Of a stretch of 64,000 nt of DNA, positions 1-8,461 are shown in pieces. The notes beneath the pieces are model-generated. The model did no database searches and had not been told where the DNA came from. It saw nothing but the letters and a program-made list of their open reading frames with translations. The stretch lies in the NCBI GenBank assembly GCA_963702165.1, contig OY969722.1, forward strand, positions 248,001-312,000, written 5' to 3'. Each line of letters begins with the position of its first letter. Positions within the stretch are counted from its first letter, which is position 1. The stretch is from Terrimesophilobacter sp963702165 (GTDB lineage: Bacteria > Actinomycetota > Actinomycetes > Actinomycetales > Microbacteriaceae). Position numbers and translations under genes: made by a program.

Positions 1-438
1 CGCCCAATCGCTGTCGGAAAGGCGCGGCTCGATCAGGTCGCTCTCGATCTGGCGAGTCTCGCTCTCGCTCAACTCGAATCCGCTCGGGTAGGACATCTGG
101 TAGACGCGGTCGTCGACCGCGACCGCCATCAGCACGTCGCCGTTGCCGAGACCGTTCCGCTCGGCTGTGGCATCCGCCCAGCTCGACCCGGCAGGCACTC
201 CATCGAATGAGTCGACATACACAACGAAGAGCTGCGCGTCTGTCTCGGCGGCCAGTTGATCGAGAGAGTCCATGATCGCGGTCTCTTGACCGCGCACAGC
301 GCCGACGGAGTCGAAGATGTAGGCCCCACCGAGGTCGACCGGGTCCTCGGCGAAAGCGACCGTCGGCGTCGCGAGAGCGATTGCCGCCCCGAACGTGATC
401 GCGGCCCACCGTGTCAGAACCGAGCGTTGCGTGACGAT
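1..438 (-). CDS. TPM-domain (TPM_phosphatase) exported protein, 3' end outside the window
   Basis: The reverse strand reads an N-terminal export signal (basic TQRSVLTR, then a hydrophobic run WAAITFGAAIALA, then TPTVAFAEDP) followed by a TPM fold: a DS-GA-x8-DSLDQLAAET-like start, the core LFVVYVDSFDG and NGDVLMAVAVDDR, and YPSGFELSESE. TPM proteins are membrane-associated or secreted in actinobacteria and are of uncertain activity. The gene runs off the left edge, so only about 146 residues are seen. The start is odd: a good GAAAGGA Shine-Dalgarno lies 7 nt before an ATC codon at 438-436, and there is no in-frame ATG, GTG or TTG nearby; the first in-frame ATG would cut into the domain. I chose ATC on spacing. 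The family call is firm, the start is not. Confidence 0.7.
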   Translation of the reverse strand, partial: MVTQRSVLTRWAAITFGAAIALATPTVAFAEDPVDLGGAYIFDSVGAVRGQETAIMDSLDQLAAETDAQLFVVYVDSFDGVPAGSSWADATAERNGLGNGDVLMAVAVDDRVYQMSYPSGFELSESETRQIESDLIEPRLSDSDWA

Positions 439-502
439 GGCCGAATCCTTTCGGTGTGCCGACGTGAGGTGAGAGTCTAGCGGTGGCGACCGAACACCCG
501 GT

Positions 503-1267
503 TTAGCGAAGGTGGATCGGCACCAGCGCACTGCCCACCAGTTCCGAGCCTGTCGTGCTGCCGTCGCCGACCTCGGCGACGACGATCGCGCCCGAGAGCT
601 GGTAGCTGCCAGGAGCGGCGGGGGCAAGGGGGCCGTTCGTGCTCGAACCGGTGCTGCCGCACATTGCAGGTATGAAGGTGGCATCGAACCGGGTGGACTG
701 TCCCGGCGCCAGATCGATGGGGACCGCTTCAGCGAGCGGGGCAGGCGCACCATGCCAGACGGTGACACCGTCCTGGGAGAGGGTGATGGCCGGTCCGGCC
801 GCCGCCGAGCCGGTCACCCGCTTGGTGCTGCTGTTCAACAGGGTCACCGTGCCCATCACCTCGCCGTTGGCGATCGCGACATCGGACGGAAAGGCGAGAG
901 TGAGAGTGAGGCCGGATGCCGCGGGCTGCACGATAGTCAACGGCTGGCCGCACTGGTTGAGCAGCTGGAGCGGCGAGGTGGGAACGAGCGAGCTGTCGTG
1001 ACTCTCGTCGGCCGGTCCGGTCCCGAACTCCTGGCTTTGCATGCCGTCGCTCATGACAGACGCGGGAGACTGAACCAGCTGGGGCAGGGTGGCGACACCG
1101 AGCACCATCACCCCGGCTGCCGCGAGGGTGGTTGCGGCACCAGCGACGAGTTGGCGTGGCAGTCGACGGCGGCGAACACGGCGCACGATGTCGGCCGGGT
1201 CGACCCCCGGCGACGGTGGCGTCTGGCCACCCTTCAGCCAGTCGCGCAGTTCGGACTCAGTGGGCAC
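503..1267 (-). CDS. Membrane-anchored protein paired with an ECF sigma factor (possible anti-sigma factor)
   Basis: A 254-residue protein with an acidic, basic-patched cytoplasmic N-terminus (residues 1-38, including an RRVRRRR run), one transmembrane segment at about 40-62, and a roughly 190-residue Ser/Thr/Pro-rich exterior. The exterior carries two cysteines (in NQCGQP and MCGSTG) that could form a disulfide. It overlaps the end of the upstream sigma factor gene by 11 nt, so the two are co-transcribed and probably translationally coupled. That position and one-pass topology are typical of anti-sigma factors, but I see no zinc-binding HxxxCxxC motif, so the role is inferred from context only. 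Confidence 0.75.
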   Translation of the reverse strand: MPTESELRDWLKGGQTPPSPGVDPADIVRRVRRRRLPRQLVAGAATTLAAAGVMVLGVATLPQLVQSPASVMSDGMQSQEFGTGPADESHDSSLVPTSPLQLLNQCGQPLTIVQPAASGLTLTLAFPSDVAIANGEVMGTVTLLNSSTKRVTGSAAAGPAITLSQDGVTVWHGAPAPLAEAVPIDLAPGQSTRFDATFIPAMCGSTGSSTNGPLAPAAPGSYQLSGAIVVAEVGDGSTTGSELVGSALVPIHLR

Positions 1268-1895
1268 GATCGCCTCCCCGCGTGTTCGTCAGTGGCCCGC
1301 CGCGCTCGTCGCCCATGGCAACCGCGAGTCTGGCGAGCGCGTCGCTGAGGTAGCGCTTGACCGCGCCGGCGCTGATGCCGAGCGTTTCGGCGATGTCATC
1401 CACCTTCAGGTCCTCGTAGTAGCGCAGCACGACGCACGCGCGCTCTCGCGGCGACAGCTGTTGCAGCCGCGCGTCGAGGTCGAGGCGCATCTCGGTGGCA
1501 GCGTCGGTGGACTCGTGCTCGGCGGGGACCGCGGTGAGGTGTTCGATGCGGCGCCAGCGGCTGCGACGGCGCCCGGTGTCGAGGTAGGTGTTCAGGATGG
1601 CGCGGCGCACGTAGGCTTCAGCGCTCGCCACGGTGAAGCCGTTTCGCAGACGTCCGAACGTCTTGACCAGCGCGTCCTGCACGAGGTCAGCCGCATCATC
1701 CGCGCTCCCCGAAATCAGGTACGCGTAACGGGTGAGGGCGTCACCACGCTCTGCGACGAGGCGTGTGACGACCTCTTCCCAGCGCTCCTCGTTCCCGGCC
1801 CGTGCCACGCGCGTCCTCCTTGGTTCCGCCACCATTCTGGCGGGGATCGCGGAGGACGGCGCGCGCGACGCGAGCGCAATGCTGCTCATACCCAC
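1257..1895 (-). CDS. ECF (SigE-like) RNA polymerase sigma factor
   Basis: A 212-residue sigma-70 family protein. Region 2 is clear at about residues 57-88 (RYAYLISGSADDAADLVQDA followed by LVKTFGRL), and region 4 at about 150-193 (SPRERACVVLRYYEDL, then the helix-turn-helix DDIAETLGISAGAVKRYL). It would redirect RNA polymerase to a small regulon in response to a signal sensed by its membrane partner encoded directly downstream with an 11-nt overlap. The long N-terminus before region 2 is poorly conserved in character, and later in-frame starts (codon 3 at 1889, codon 21 at 1835) are possible. The class is secure; the inducing signal is unknown. Confidence 0.88.
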   Translation of the reverse strand: MGMSSIALASRAPSSAIPARMVAEPRRTRVARAGNEERWEEVVTRLVAERGDALTRYAYLISGSADDAADLVQDALVKTFGRLRNGFTVASAEAYVRRAILNTYLDTGRRRSRWRRIEHLTAVPAEHESTDAATEMRLDLDARLQQLSPRERACVVLRYYEDLKVDDIAETLGISAGAVKRYLSDALARLAVAMGDERGGPLTNTRGGDRAH

Positions 1896-1944
1896 TAAGA
1901 CGAGGCAGGTGTCCCGAACGTTGGGTGCGAGCGCGAGGGAACTG

Positions 1945-3827
1945 TCAGGCGGTCTCGGTGTTTTCGAGACGCTGCCGGATGGCGGCGAGCTGGCGTCGCA
2001 TCGCTTCCGGTGTGCGGTCGCCGAACTGCTCGAAGAACGTTTCGGTGTCGTCGAGCTCAGCGAGCCATGCGTCGCGGTCGATGTCGAACAGCTCGCCGAA
2101 GGCCTCGTCGGACACGTCCAGACCGTCCCGATCGATTCCGCCCTCGGTGGGCACGAGCCCGAGCGGGGTGTCCTTGGCGGGCACCTGCGCGTCGACGCGC
2201 TCCAGGATCCACTCGAGCACTCGTGAGTTCTCGGAGAACCCTGGCCACAGGAAGCTGCCGTCCTCGCCGCGACGGAACCAGTTGACCTGGAAGATGCGCG
2301 GCAGCACGGCGTTCTTGCGAAGCTCGGAACCGACCTTCAGCCAGTGCGACCAGTGGTCGGCCATGTTGTAGCCGCAGAACGGCATCATCGCGAACGGGTC
2401 GCGGCGCAGCTCGCCGACCTTGCCCTCGGCCGCCGCGGTGCGCTCGGACGAGACCGTTGCGCCCATGAACACGCCGTGCTCCCACTCGCGCGCCTCGACG
2501 ACAAGCGGCACGTTGCTCGCGCGACGCCCACCGAAGATGATCGCGTCGATGACGACACCGTTCGGGTCATCCCAGGTGTCGGCGATCGTCGGGCACTGGC
2601 TGCGCGGCGACGGTGAACCGGGAGTTCGGGTGCGCGGCGGGACCGTCGGCCGGGTCCCACGGGCTGACCCTGCCAGTCGATGAGGTTCTCTGGGGCCTTG
2701 TCGGTCATGCCCTCCCACCACACGTCGCCATCCTCGCGAAGCGCGACGTTGGTGAAGATGGTGTTGCCCCAGATGGTGTCGATCGCGGTCTCGTTGGTGG
2801 ACCGGCCGGTGCCGGGCGCGACACCGAAGAACCCGGCTTCAGGGTTGATCGCGCGGAGACGGCCATCCGGTCCCGGCTTCAGCCAGGCGATGTCGTCGCC
2901 GATGGTCTCGACCTTCCAGCCAGGGATCGACGGCTTGAGCATGGCCAGGTTGGTCTTGCCACAGGCCGACGGGAACGCCGCGGCGACGTGGAACACGCGG
3001 CCTCGCGGGTTGGTGACCTTGAGGATGAGCATGTGCTCGGCGAGCCAGCCCTCGTCGCGGGCGATGACGGATGCGATGCGCAGCGCGAACGACTTCTTCG
3101 CGAGCAGCGCGTTGCCGCCGTAGGCGGAGCCGTACGACCAGATTTCGCGGGTGTCCGGGAAGTGGGTGATGTACTTCTTCTCGTTCGACGGCCACGAGAC
3201 GTCGGCTTGCCCGGGGGCGAGGGGAGCGCCGACGCTGTGCACCGCCGGAACCCAGTCGGTGTAGCGCCCGAACTGGGCGAGAGCCTGCGCGCCCATACGC
3301 GTCATGATCGCCATGCTGGCGACGACGTAGGGGGAGTCGGTTACCTGCACGCCGAGCTTGGCGATCGGGCTGCCAATCGGGCCCATCGAGAACGGGATGA
3401 CGTACATGGTGCGACCGCGCATGGCACCGTCGAACAGTTCGAGGAGGGTCGCGCGCATCTCCTTCGGGTCGCGCCAGTTGTTCGTCGGGCCGGCCTCTTC
3501 TGGGTCCTCGGTGCAGATGAAGGTGCGCGCCTCGACGCGGGCGACGTCCTTGGGGTCGCTGCGTGCGAGGAAGCTGTACGGCCGGTGTTCCGGGTTCAGT
3601 CGGATGAGGGTGCCGTCATCGACCATCTTCTTGGTCAGGTGATCCCATTCGGACTTCGAACCGTCGCACCAGACGACCTCATCGGGTTGGGTGAGGGCGG
3701 CGATCTCAGCCACCCAATCAACAACGTCCTGGGGTGCGTCGTCGGGGGCGCCTCCCATCGAATGCGTGGGCTCGACACCCAGCGCTGATGTTCCCGACTC
3801 GGAGTTGCGGGGGGCGGTGAGTGTCAT
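1945..3827 (-). pseudogene. pckG: Phosphoenolpyruvate carboxykinase (GTP), interrupted by two +1 frameshifts
   Basis: Converts oxaloacetate plus GTP to phosphoenolpyruvate and CO2, the entry step of gluconeogenesis. ATG at 3827 has GAGGAG 7 nt upstream. The first frame carries all main motifs, including the nucleotide loop FPSACGKTN at about residues 285-293 and APGTGRSTNE. After LIDWQGQP (about residue 388) the reading frame changes twice: the conserved DPADGPAAHPNSRFTVAA is in a second frame and SQCPTIADTWDDPNG onward in a third. Single extra bases near 2660-2663 and 2602 explain both. Removing two bases gives 626 residues, the normal size for the family. So the gene is either a sequencing artefact in two places or a real recent knockout. 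It lies divergent to a RamB-like regulator that may control it. Confidence 0.9.
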
Positions 3828-3892
3828 CGTCTTGCTCCTCAATTCCTCAGCCGGAAGCGGGTACTTCGCCGGCTTCAAATCCTTGTCTAGTA

Positions 3893-3904
3893 ACACTTTG
3901 CGCG
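3893..3904. promoter_or_regulatory. Possible RamB-type site between pckG and its divergent regulator
   Basis: The intergenic segment contains ACACTTTGCGCG. Its ACTTTGC core (3895-3901) resembles the RamB half-site known from Corynebacterium, where RamB regulates acetate and gluconeogenic genes. The match is short and the call rests mainly on the position between the RamB-like gene and pckG. Confidence 0.3.
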
Positions 3905-3957
3905 TCATTCCGGAGATTTCGCAGAGAAAGCGGTCGAAAGATCGCCGATTCTTTCAC

Positions 3958-3963
3958 TATTGT
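3958..3963 (+). promoter_or_regulatory. Leaderless -10 box of the RamB-like regulator gene
   Basis: TATTGT lies exactly 6 nt before the ATG at 3970 and no Shine-Dalgarno is present, so transcription should begin at or next to the start codon. Confidence 0.55.
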
Positions 3964-3969
3964 GAATTC

Positions 3970-5403
3970 ATGACTGATCTCGCCACCTTGGGTCAACGCA
4001 TCCGCCATTACCGGGGCAGCGCCAATCTCACTCTCGACCAGCTCGGTGCGACAGTGGGAATTGCAGGCAGCCAGCTCTCGCTGATGGAGAACGGCCGTCG
4101 CGAGCCCCGGCTGTCCGTGCTGCAGTCGATCGCCGCCGCCCTGGAGGTCGAAGTCGCCGATCTGCTGGACCCTGCGCCTCCGAGCCCGCGCGCGGCCATG
4201 GAGATCGAGCTGGAGCGGTTGCAGCGCAGCGCCGTCTATGCGGGACTGGGGCTGCCGGTCATCCGGCCGTCGCGCACCATGTCGGACGAGACCCTGGAGG
4301 CCATGGTCGGCCTCCACCACGAACTCGCTCGGCGCGCCCGCGAGGCGATCGCGACGCCGGAGGAGGCGCGCAGGGCGAACACCGAGCTGCGCCAGTACAT
4401 GCGCACCCAGAACAACTACCTGCCGGCCATCGAGGAGCTCGCCCAGGAGCAGCTCCGGGCTGTCGGTCACGCTACCGGCGCGCTGACGCACCGCTCGGTG
4501 AACCTGATGGCGAAGCGACTCGGGTTCGAGCTCATCTACGTGTCCGATCTGCCGCACTCGACTCGGTCGGTCACCGATCTGGAGAACGGCCGCATCTACC
4601 TGCCGCCGGCTTCCATCCCCGGCGGGCACGGCCTTCGCTCGATGGCGCTGCAGGCGCTCGCGCACCGCCTGCTGGAACATCACGAGCCGGAGAGCTACGC
4701 CGAGTTCCTCAGGCAGCGGCTCGAGATCAACTACTTCGCCGCCGCGTGCCTCATGCCGCTCAAGCAGTCAGTCGACTTCCTCGGCAAGGCGAAGTCGGAC
4801 AAGAACCTGGCGGTGGAGGACTTCCGCGATGCGTTCGGTGTCACCCATGAGGCCGCGGCGCTGCGCTTCACCAACCTCGCGACAACGCACCTCGGGATGA
4901 CGGTGCACTTCCTGCGCGTTGGCGAGGACGGCGCCCTGTACAAGGGCTACGAGAACGACGGCCTCAACCTGCCGACGGATGTCACCGGCTCGACCGAGGG
5001 ACAGATCGTCTGCAGGCACTGGGCCGCGCGCCGCGCGTTCGAGCGCACCAACCGCACGACCGAGTTCTACCAGTACACCGATGCGCCGACAGGCACCTAC
5101 TGGTGCTCGACCCAGATCGGGACGGCGGCGAGCTCGGAGGAGTTCTCGATCACGTTCGGTGTTCCATTCGCGGATGCGAAGTGGTTCCGCGGCAGGGAGA
5201 CGACCTTCCGGCAGCAGTCGAAGTGCCCGGATCCAAGCTGCTGCCGTCGTCCTTCTCAGGAGCTGTCGCAGCGCTGGTCGCACAAGGCATGGGCGAGCGC
5301 CCGCATGCACGCGCACGTGCTCTCGCCGCTGCCATCCGGCACTTTCCCCGGCGTCGACGACACCGAGCTCTACGACTTCCTCGAGGCCCACTCCGAGTCG
5401 TAG
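3970..5403 (+). CDS. ramB: XRE/ScfR-family regulator of acetate and short-chain fatty acid metabolism (RamB-like)
   Basis: A 477-residue regulator. Residues 7-61 form an XRE helix-turn-helix (LGQRIRHYRGSANLTLDQLG, then QLSLMENGRREPRLSVLQSI). The middle is an IrrE/ImmA-like peptidase fold with a degenerate zinc motif: HRLLEHH replaces HExxH, so it is unlikely to be proteolytic. The C-terminus is a DUF2083/ScfR ligand domain with clustered cysteines (KCPDPSCC). RamB of Corynebacterium senses acyl-CoA status and controls acetate, glyoxylate and gluconeogenic genes; being divergent from pckG supports the same theme here. I chose the ATG at 3970 because the helix-turn-helix begins there and a leaderless -10 box precedes it. 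The 3' end overlaps the convergent glycerate kinase gene by 34 nt. Confidence 0.85.
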   Translation: MTDLATLGQRIRHYRGSANLTLDQLGATVGIAGSQLSLMENGRREPRLSVLQSIAAALEVEVADLLDPAPPSPRAAMEIELERLQRSAVYAGLGLPVIRPSRTMSDETLEAMVGLHHELARRAREAIATPEEARRANTELRQYMRTQNNYLPAIEELAQEQLRAVGHATGALTHRSVNLMAKRLGFELIYVSDLPHSTRSVTDLENGRIYLPPASIPGGHGLRSMALQALAHRLLEHHEPESYAEFLRQRLEINYFAAACLMPLKQSVDFLGKAKSDKNLAVEDFRDAFGVTHEAAALRFTNLATTHLGMTVHFLRVGEDGALYKGYENDGLNLPTDVTGSTEGQIVCRHWAARRAFERTNRTTEFYQYTDAPTGTYWCSTQIGTAASSEEFSITFGVPFADAKWFRGRETTFRQQSKCPDPSCCRRPSQELSQRWSHKAWASARMHAHVLSPLPSGTFPGVDDTELYDFLEAHSES

Positions 5404-6512
5404 TGCGGAGGAGTGCCCGGCCCGCGGGTGATGCCCTGGGCGAGGATCTCGCCGGCGACCTCCAGCCAGCCCTCCGGGTCGGCGAGTGATGCCTCCGGTG
5501 ACCCGGCCAGTTCGGCAAGCGAGAGCGGCTGGAAGCCGGCCGCCATACCCTTTTCGACGACGCCGGCGACGATGATCGTCCTCTTGCCTTCCGCAAGTTC
5601 GATGACGCCGCCGACGACCTTGCCGCTCAACGAGGTGCGGTCGAACCGTCCCTCGCCCGTGATCACGACATCCGCTATCCGGATCGCCTCTGGCAGGCCG
5701 GTGAGTTCGGCGATGAACCGCCCGCCTGGCAGCAATTCGGCGCCCAGAGCGGTCGCCAGGCCGAAACCCGTGCCGCCTGCCGCGCCGGCGCCAGGCCTCG
5801 AGGCGTCGCCGCGCAGGAACTGCGACAACCGGTCGAGTGCGTGGTCGAGCAGCTCGACCTGACCGTGGTCGGCGCCCTTCTGCGGGCCGAAGACGAAGGC
5901 GGCGCCGTGCTGCCCAGTCAGTGGTGCGTCCACGTCGGTGAGCAGGACGATGCGCTCTGCCACGTCGCCGAGTGCGGACAGGTCGGTGGCGCGAAGCGTG
6001 TTGAGGTGCCCACCGCCATCCGGCAGCTCCCTCCCGCCGAAGTCGAGGAATCGCGCGCCGAGCGCGGTTAGGGCGCCCGTTCCGCCATCGGTGGACGCCG
6101 ATCCGCCCAGCCCGACCATGAGACGGCGGATGCCGGTCGGTGCGAGAGTGATCACTGCGTCGCGGATGACCTCACCGAGTCCACGCGTTGTCGCGCCCAG
6201 AGGGTCGAGGCTGGCCATGAGCGGCAGCCCCGAGCTTTGCGCCAACTCGACGGCCACGAGCCCGCCGGGCAGCTCGAGCCAGTCCGCGCGGGTGGGACGA
6301 CCGTCCGGCCCGGTGACCGCGACGGTGTGCCGAGTGCAGTCGGGAATGGCCGCCTCAATTGCATCGAGGGTGCCCTCGCCGCCGTCTGCCTGCGGGAGCA
6401 GCACCAGCTCATCGTCCGGTCGCCTCCTGCTCCATCCGCGAGCGATCGCGTGCGCAACTCGGGTGGCGCTGGTCGACCCCTTGAAAGAATCCGGGGCGAG
6501 GACGACTCGCAT
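5370..6512 (-). CDS. glxK: Glycerate kinase
   Basis: A 380-residue glycerate kinase of the GlxK/GarK fold that phosphorylates D-glycerate with ATP to 2-phosphoglycerate (or 3-phosphoglycerate). It starts with the family hallmark MRVVLAPDSFKGSTSA, has PQADGGEGTLDA at about residue 44, VGLGGSASTDGGTGAL in the middle, and the C-terminal VVITGEGRFDRTSLSGK. The upstream in-frame extension from 6566 has no family similarity, so ATG 6512 is preferred. It ends inside the convergent RamB-like gene (34-nt overlap). The product feeds lower glycolysis, the same node that PEP carboxykinase reaches. Confidence 0.93.
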   Translation of the reverse strand: MRVVLAPDSFKGSTSATRVAHAIARGWSRRRPDDELVLLPQADGGEGTLDAIEAAIPDCTRHTVAVTGPDGRPTRADWLELPGGLVAVELAQSSGLPLMASLDPLGATTRGLGEVIRDAVITLAPTGIRRLMVGLGGSASTDGGTGALTALGARFLDFGGRELPDGGGHLNTLRATDLSALGDVAERIVLLTDVDAPLTGQHGAAFVFGPQKGADHGQVELLDHALDRLSQFLRGDASRPGAGAAGGTGFGLATALGAELLPGGRFIAELTGLPEAIRIADVVITGEGRFDRTSLSGKVVGGVIELAEGKRTIIVAGVVEKGMAAGFQPLSLAELAGSPEASLADPEGWLEVAGEILAQGITRGPGTPPHYDSEWASRKS

Positions 6513-6592
6513 CCGCCTAGTGTCCGGCGTGCGCCTGTGACTTTGCACGGATCGCCGCCAGTTCACGGCAAATGCGGTGACAGCATCCGGTG

Positions 6593-6952
6593 TCAGGTGC
6601 GTTCCTTGCGTTCGGCGAGCAGTCCCTCGACGGTGCGCCGGATGAGGTCGTGCGGAAGCGGCTTGCCGAGCGGGAACTTCAGCGTTCCCTTGCCCGACCG
6701 GAACGGTTCCAGTTCAGACAGGAGCTGCTCGTCGCGCTCCGGCACCGGGTACATGCTGACGTGCTCCGCCCACCCGGACACATAGACGACGTACTTGCCG
6801 TCGAGCTTGAATGTCGGGATCTGGTAGCTGATCACCTCGTCGGCATCCGGGATCACCGAGCGGATGACGTCCCGCACCTCATCGACTGCGGTGAGGACAT
6901 CCGGCGACAGCGACCTGTTGTATTCGTCGATCGTCTGAAACTTCTGAGCCAT
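6593..6952 (-). CDS. DUF1801 / YdhG-like small protein
   Basis: A 119-residue cytosolic protein of the DUF1801 (iron-chaperone-like YdhG) fold. It shows the conserved VRDVIRSVIPDADEVISYQI, then PTFKLDGKYVVYVSGWAEHV, a conserved aromatic/His core, and the closing KGTLKFPLGKPLPHDLIRR. Function in bacteria is not settled; members are single-domain and often sit alone. GGGAG precedes ATG 6952, which is preferred over the longer in-frame start at 7042. It is divergent from the phosphotransferase gene. Confidence 0.8.
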   Translation of the reverse strand: MAQKFQTIDEYNRSLSPDVLTAVDEVRDVIRSVIPDADEVISYQIPTFKLDGKYVVYVSGWAEHVSMYPVPERDEQLLSELEPFRSGKGTLKFPLGKPLPHDLIRRTVEGLLAERKERT

Positions 6953-7026
6953 GGTGATGCTCCCGTCATCGTTATGTGAGAAAACTACACCGGCCGGATG
7001 CTGTCGGCGCTGGCAAAATGTTGAGA

Positions 7027-7938
7027 ATGAATTCTGGGGCACGCGCCGTCGAAGCTGCGCTCGCGCGTTTCCCGATCCGGTACGACGCGGTCACCGAACT
7101 GACCGAGTCGTTCAACACCGTGTACCGGGTCGACGCGGGCCTTCATCGCTTCGTCCTGCGAGTGGGCAGTAACCAGCGGATCCATGCTCCGGATGCGGCG
7201 GAGGCGGAAGCGGCATGGACCGATGAACTCGCTGCGGCAGGGCTGACGGTGCCCCGGGTCGTGAGCACGATCGACGGCGCGGCATACGCGGCAATCGATG
7301 TGGACGGGATGGGGGAGCGGCACTGCATGCTGCTGACCTGGACCGACGGCGAGTCGCCCACACGTCCGATCAGTGTCATGGAGGCGCGGTGGCTCGGCGT
7401 GCTCTCGGCCAAGCTCCACCTCGCATCGCCGGAGCGAGCGGACCGCCCGGATGGGGTACTTGATGGGCTCACCGTGCTTCACTTCAACGTCCCGAACGGG
7501 CTCGGCGAACTTGATGGCGAGTACGGAGCGCTCTTCCGGGAGGCATACAGCGTGGGCGCGGAAGCGCTCCACGGGCTGGACTCCGCCGGGCATCCGCGAA
7601 TCGTCCATGGGGACCTGACCGCGGCCAACACGATCCGAACCGACGCCGGTCTGGTCCCTATCGATTTCCAGGACATCACGTGGGGTCACGTCGAGCGGGA
7701 CCTCGCCAACACCCTCTACTCGATCGCCCAGGACGACGGCGACGGATCGCTGGCGGCGGCCTTCCAGACAGCCTATGAAACCTTGCGCCCCTGGCCGGCG
7801 CTCGACCGTAACCTGCTGGAGGGCCTGTTCGTTGTTCGTCGCCTTTCCATGGTGAATCTTGCGCTCACTCTGCGCCGTCCGGGGCTGAGCGAATATGTTC
7901 GGCGCCACGCGGACCGGCTGCGCGCATTGCTCGACTGA
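7027..7938 (+). CDS. APH-family phosphotransferase (homoserine kinase type II-like)
   Basis: A 303-residue protein with the aminoglycoside/choline/homoserine kinase fold. The N-lobe contains YRVDAGLHRFVLRVGS with the ATP-binding Arg/Lys region. The C-lobe has the catalytic Brenner motif IVHGDLTAANTI at about residue 195 and the metal-binding PIDFQDITWG at about 215. The substrate cannot be told from sequence: homoserine, choline, a sugar or an antibiotic are all possible for this clan. ATG 7027 is chosen because CAAAAT lies 7 nt upstream, a leaderless pattern seen elsewhere in the window; ATG 7018 is also in frame. Confidence 0.8.
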   Translation: MNSGARAVEAALARFPIRYDAVTELTESFNTVYRVDAGLHRFVLRVGSNQRIHAPDAAEAEAAWTDELAAAGLTVPRVVSTIDGAAYAAIDVDGMGERHCMLLTWTDGESPTRPISVMEARWLGVLSAKLHLASPERADRPDGVLDGLTVLHFNVPNGLGELDGEYGALFREAYSVGAEALHGLDSAGHPRIVHGDLTAANTIRTDAGLVPIDFQDITWGHVERDLANTLYSIAQDDGDGSLAAAFQTAYETLRPWPALDRNLLEGLFVVRRLSMVNLALTLRRPGLSEYVRRHADRLRALLD

Positions 7939-8044
7939 CCGAAATTCGACGGGTGAGTTTCGTGGTGGATGTCGAGATTGTGCGCGCGACTCCGTCCCCT
8001 TCAATGAACGCGGCCACAATGGGCCGTACCTTACGAAAGGCAAC

Positions 8045-8455
8045 ATGATGGCCAAATACCTGCTGCTGAAGCACTACCGCGGCGCGCCCGCAGCCGTCAA
8101 TGACGTACCGATGGACCAGTGGACGCCGGAGGAGATCTCGGCGCACATGCAGTACATGGTTGACTTCGCCACTCGACTTCAGGGAACCGGCGAGTACGTA
8201 GACGGGCAGGCATTGTCACCAGAGGGCACGTTTGTCCGCTATGACGGCGAGGGGCGACCGCCGGTCACCGACGGTCCGTTCGCGGAGACCAAGGATCTGA
8301 TCGCCGGCTGGATGGTGATCGACGTCGACAACTATGAGCGGGCGTTGGAGTTGGCTGGCGAGCTGTCCGCAGCTCCTGGTGCCGGCGGCAAGCCGATCCA
8401 CGAGTGGCTCGAGGTTCGCCCGTTCCTTGCAGCGCCCGAGACCATCACGGAGTGA
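8045..8455 (+). CDS. YCII/DGPF-domain protein, partner of the ECF42 sigma factor
   Basis: A 136-residue YCII-fold protein with the signature PPVTDGPFAETKDLIAGW (DGPF motif, about residues 74-91) and a C-terminal EWLEVRPF strand. GAAAGG precedes the doubled ATG at 8045/8048. DGPF proteins are encoded next to ECF42 sigma factors in many actinobacteria, as here with a 6-nt gap. They are thought to act in the same stress response, but the biochemical activity is not known. Confidence 0.88.
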   Translation: MMAKYLLLKHYRGAPAAVNDVPMDQWTPEEISAHMQYMVDFATRLQGTGEYVDGQALSPEGTFVRYDGEGRPPVTDGPFAETKDLIAGWMVIDVDNYERALELAGELSAAPGAGGKPIHEWLEVRPFLAAPETITE

Positions 8456-8461
8456 AGCAGG

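Noticed and set aside
1089..1898. 269-codon plus-strand frame opposite the ECF sigma factor
   Set aside because: Shadow of the sigma gene and its partner; no domain and no ribosome-binding site.
2613..3788. Long plus-strand open frame opposite pckG
   Set aside because: It mirrors the coding strand of pckG, is rich in Arg/Gly/Asp/Val without any domain, and has no ribosome-binding site; a high-GC shadow.
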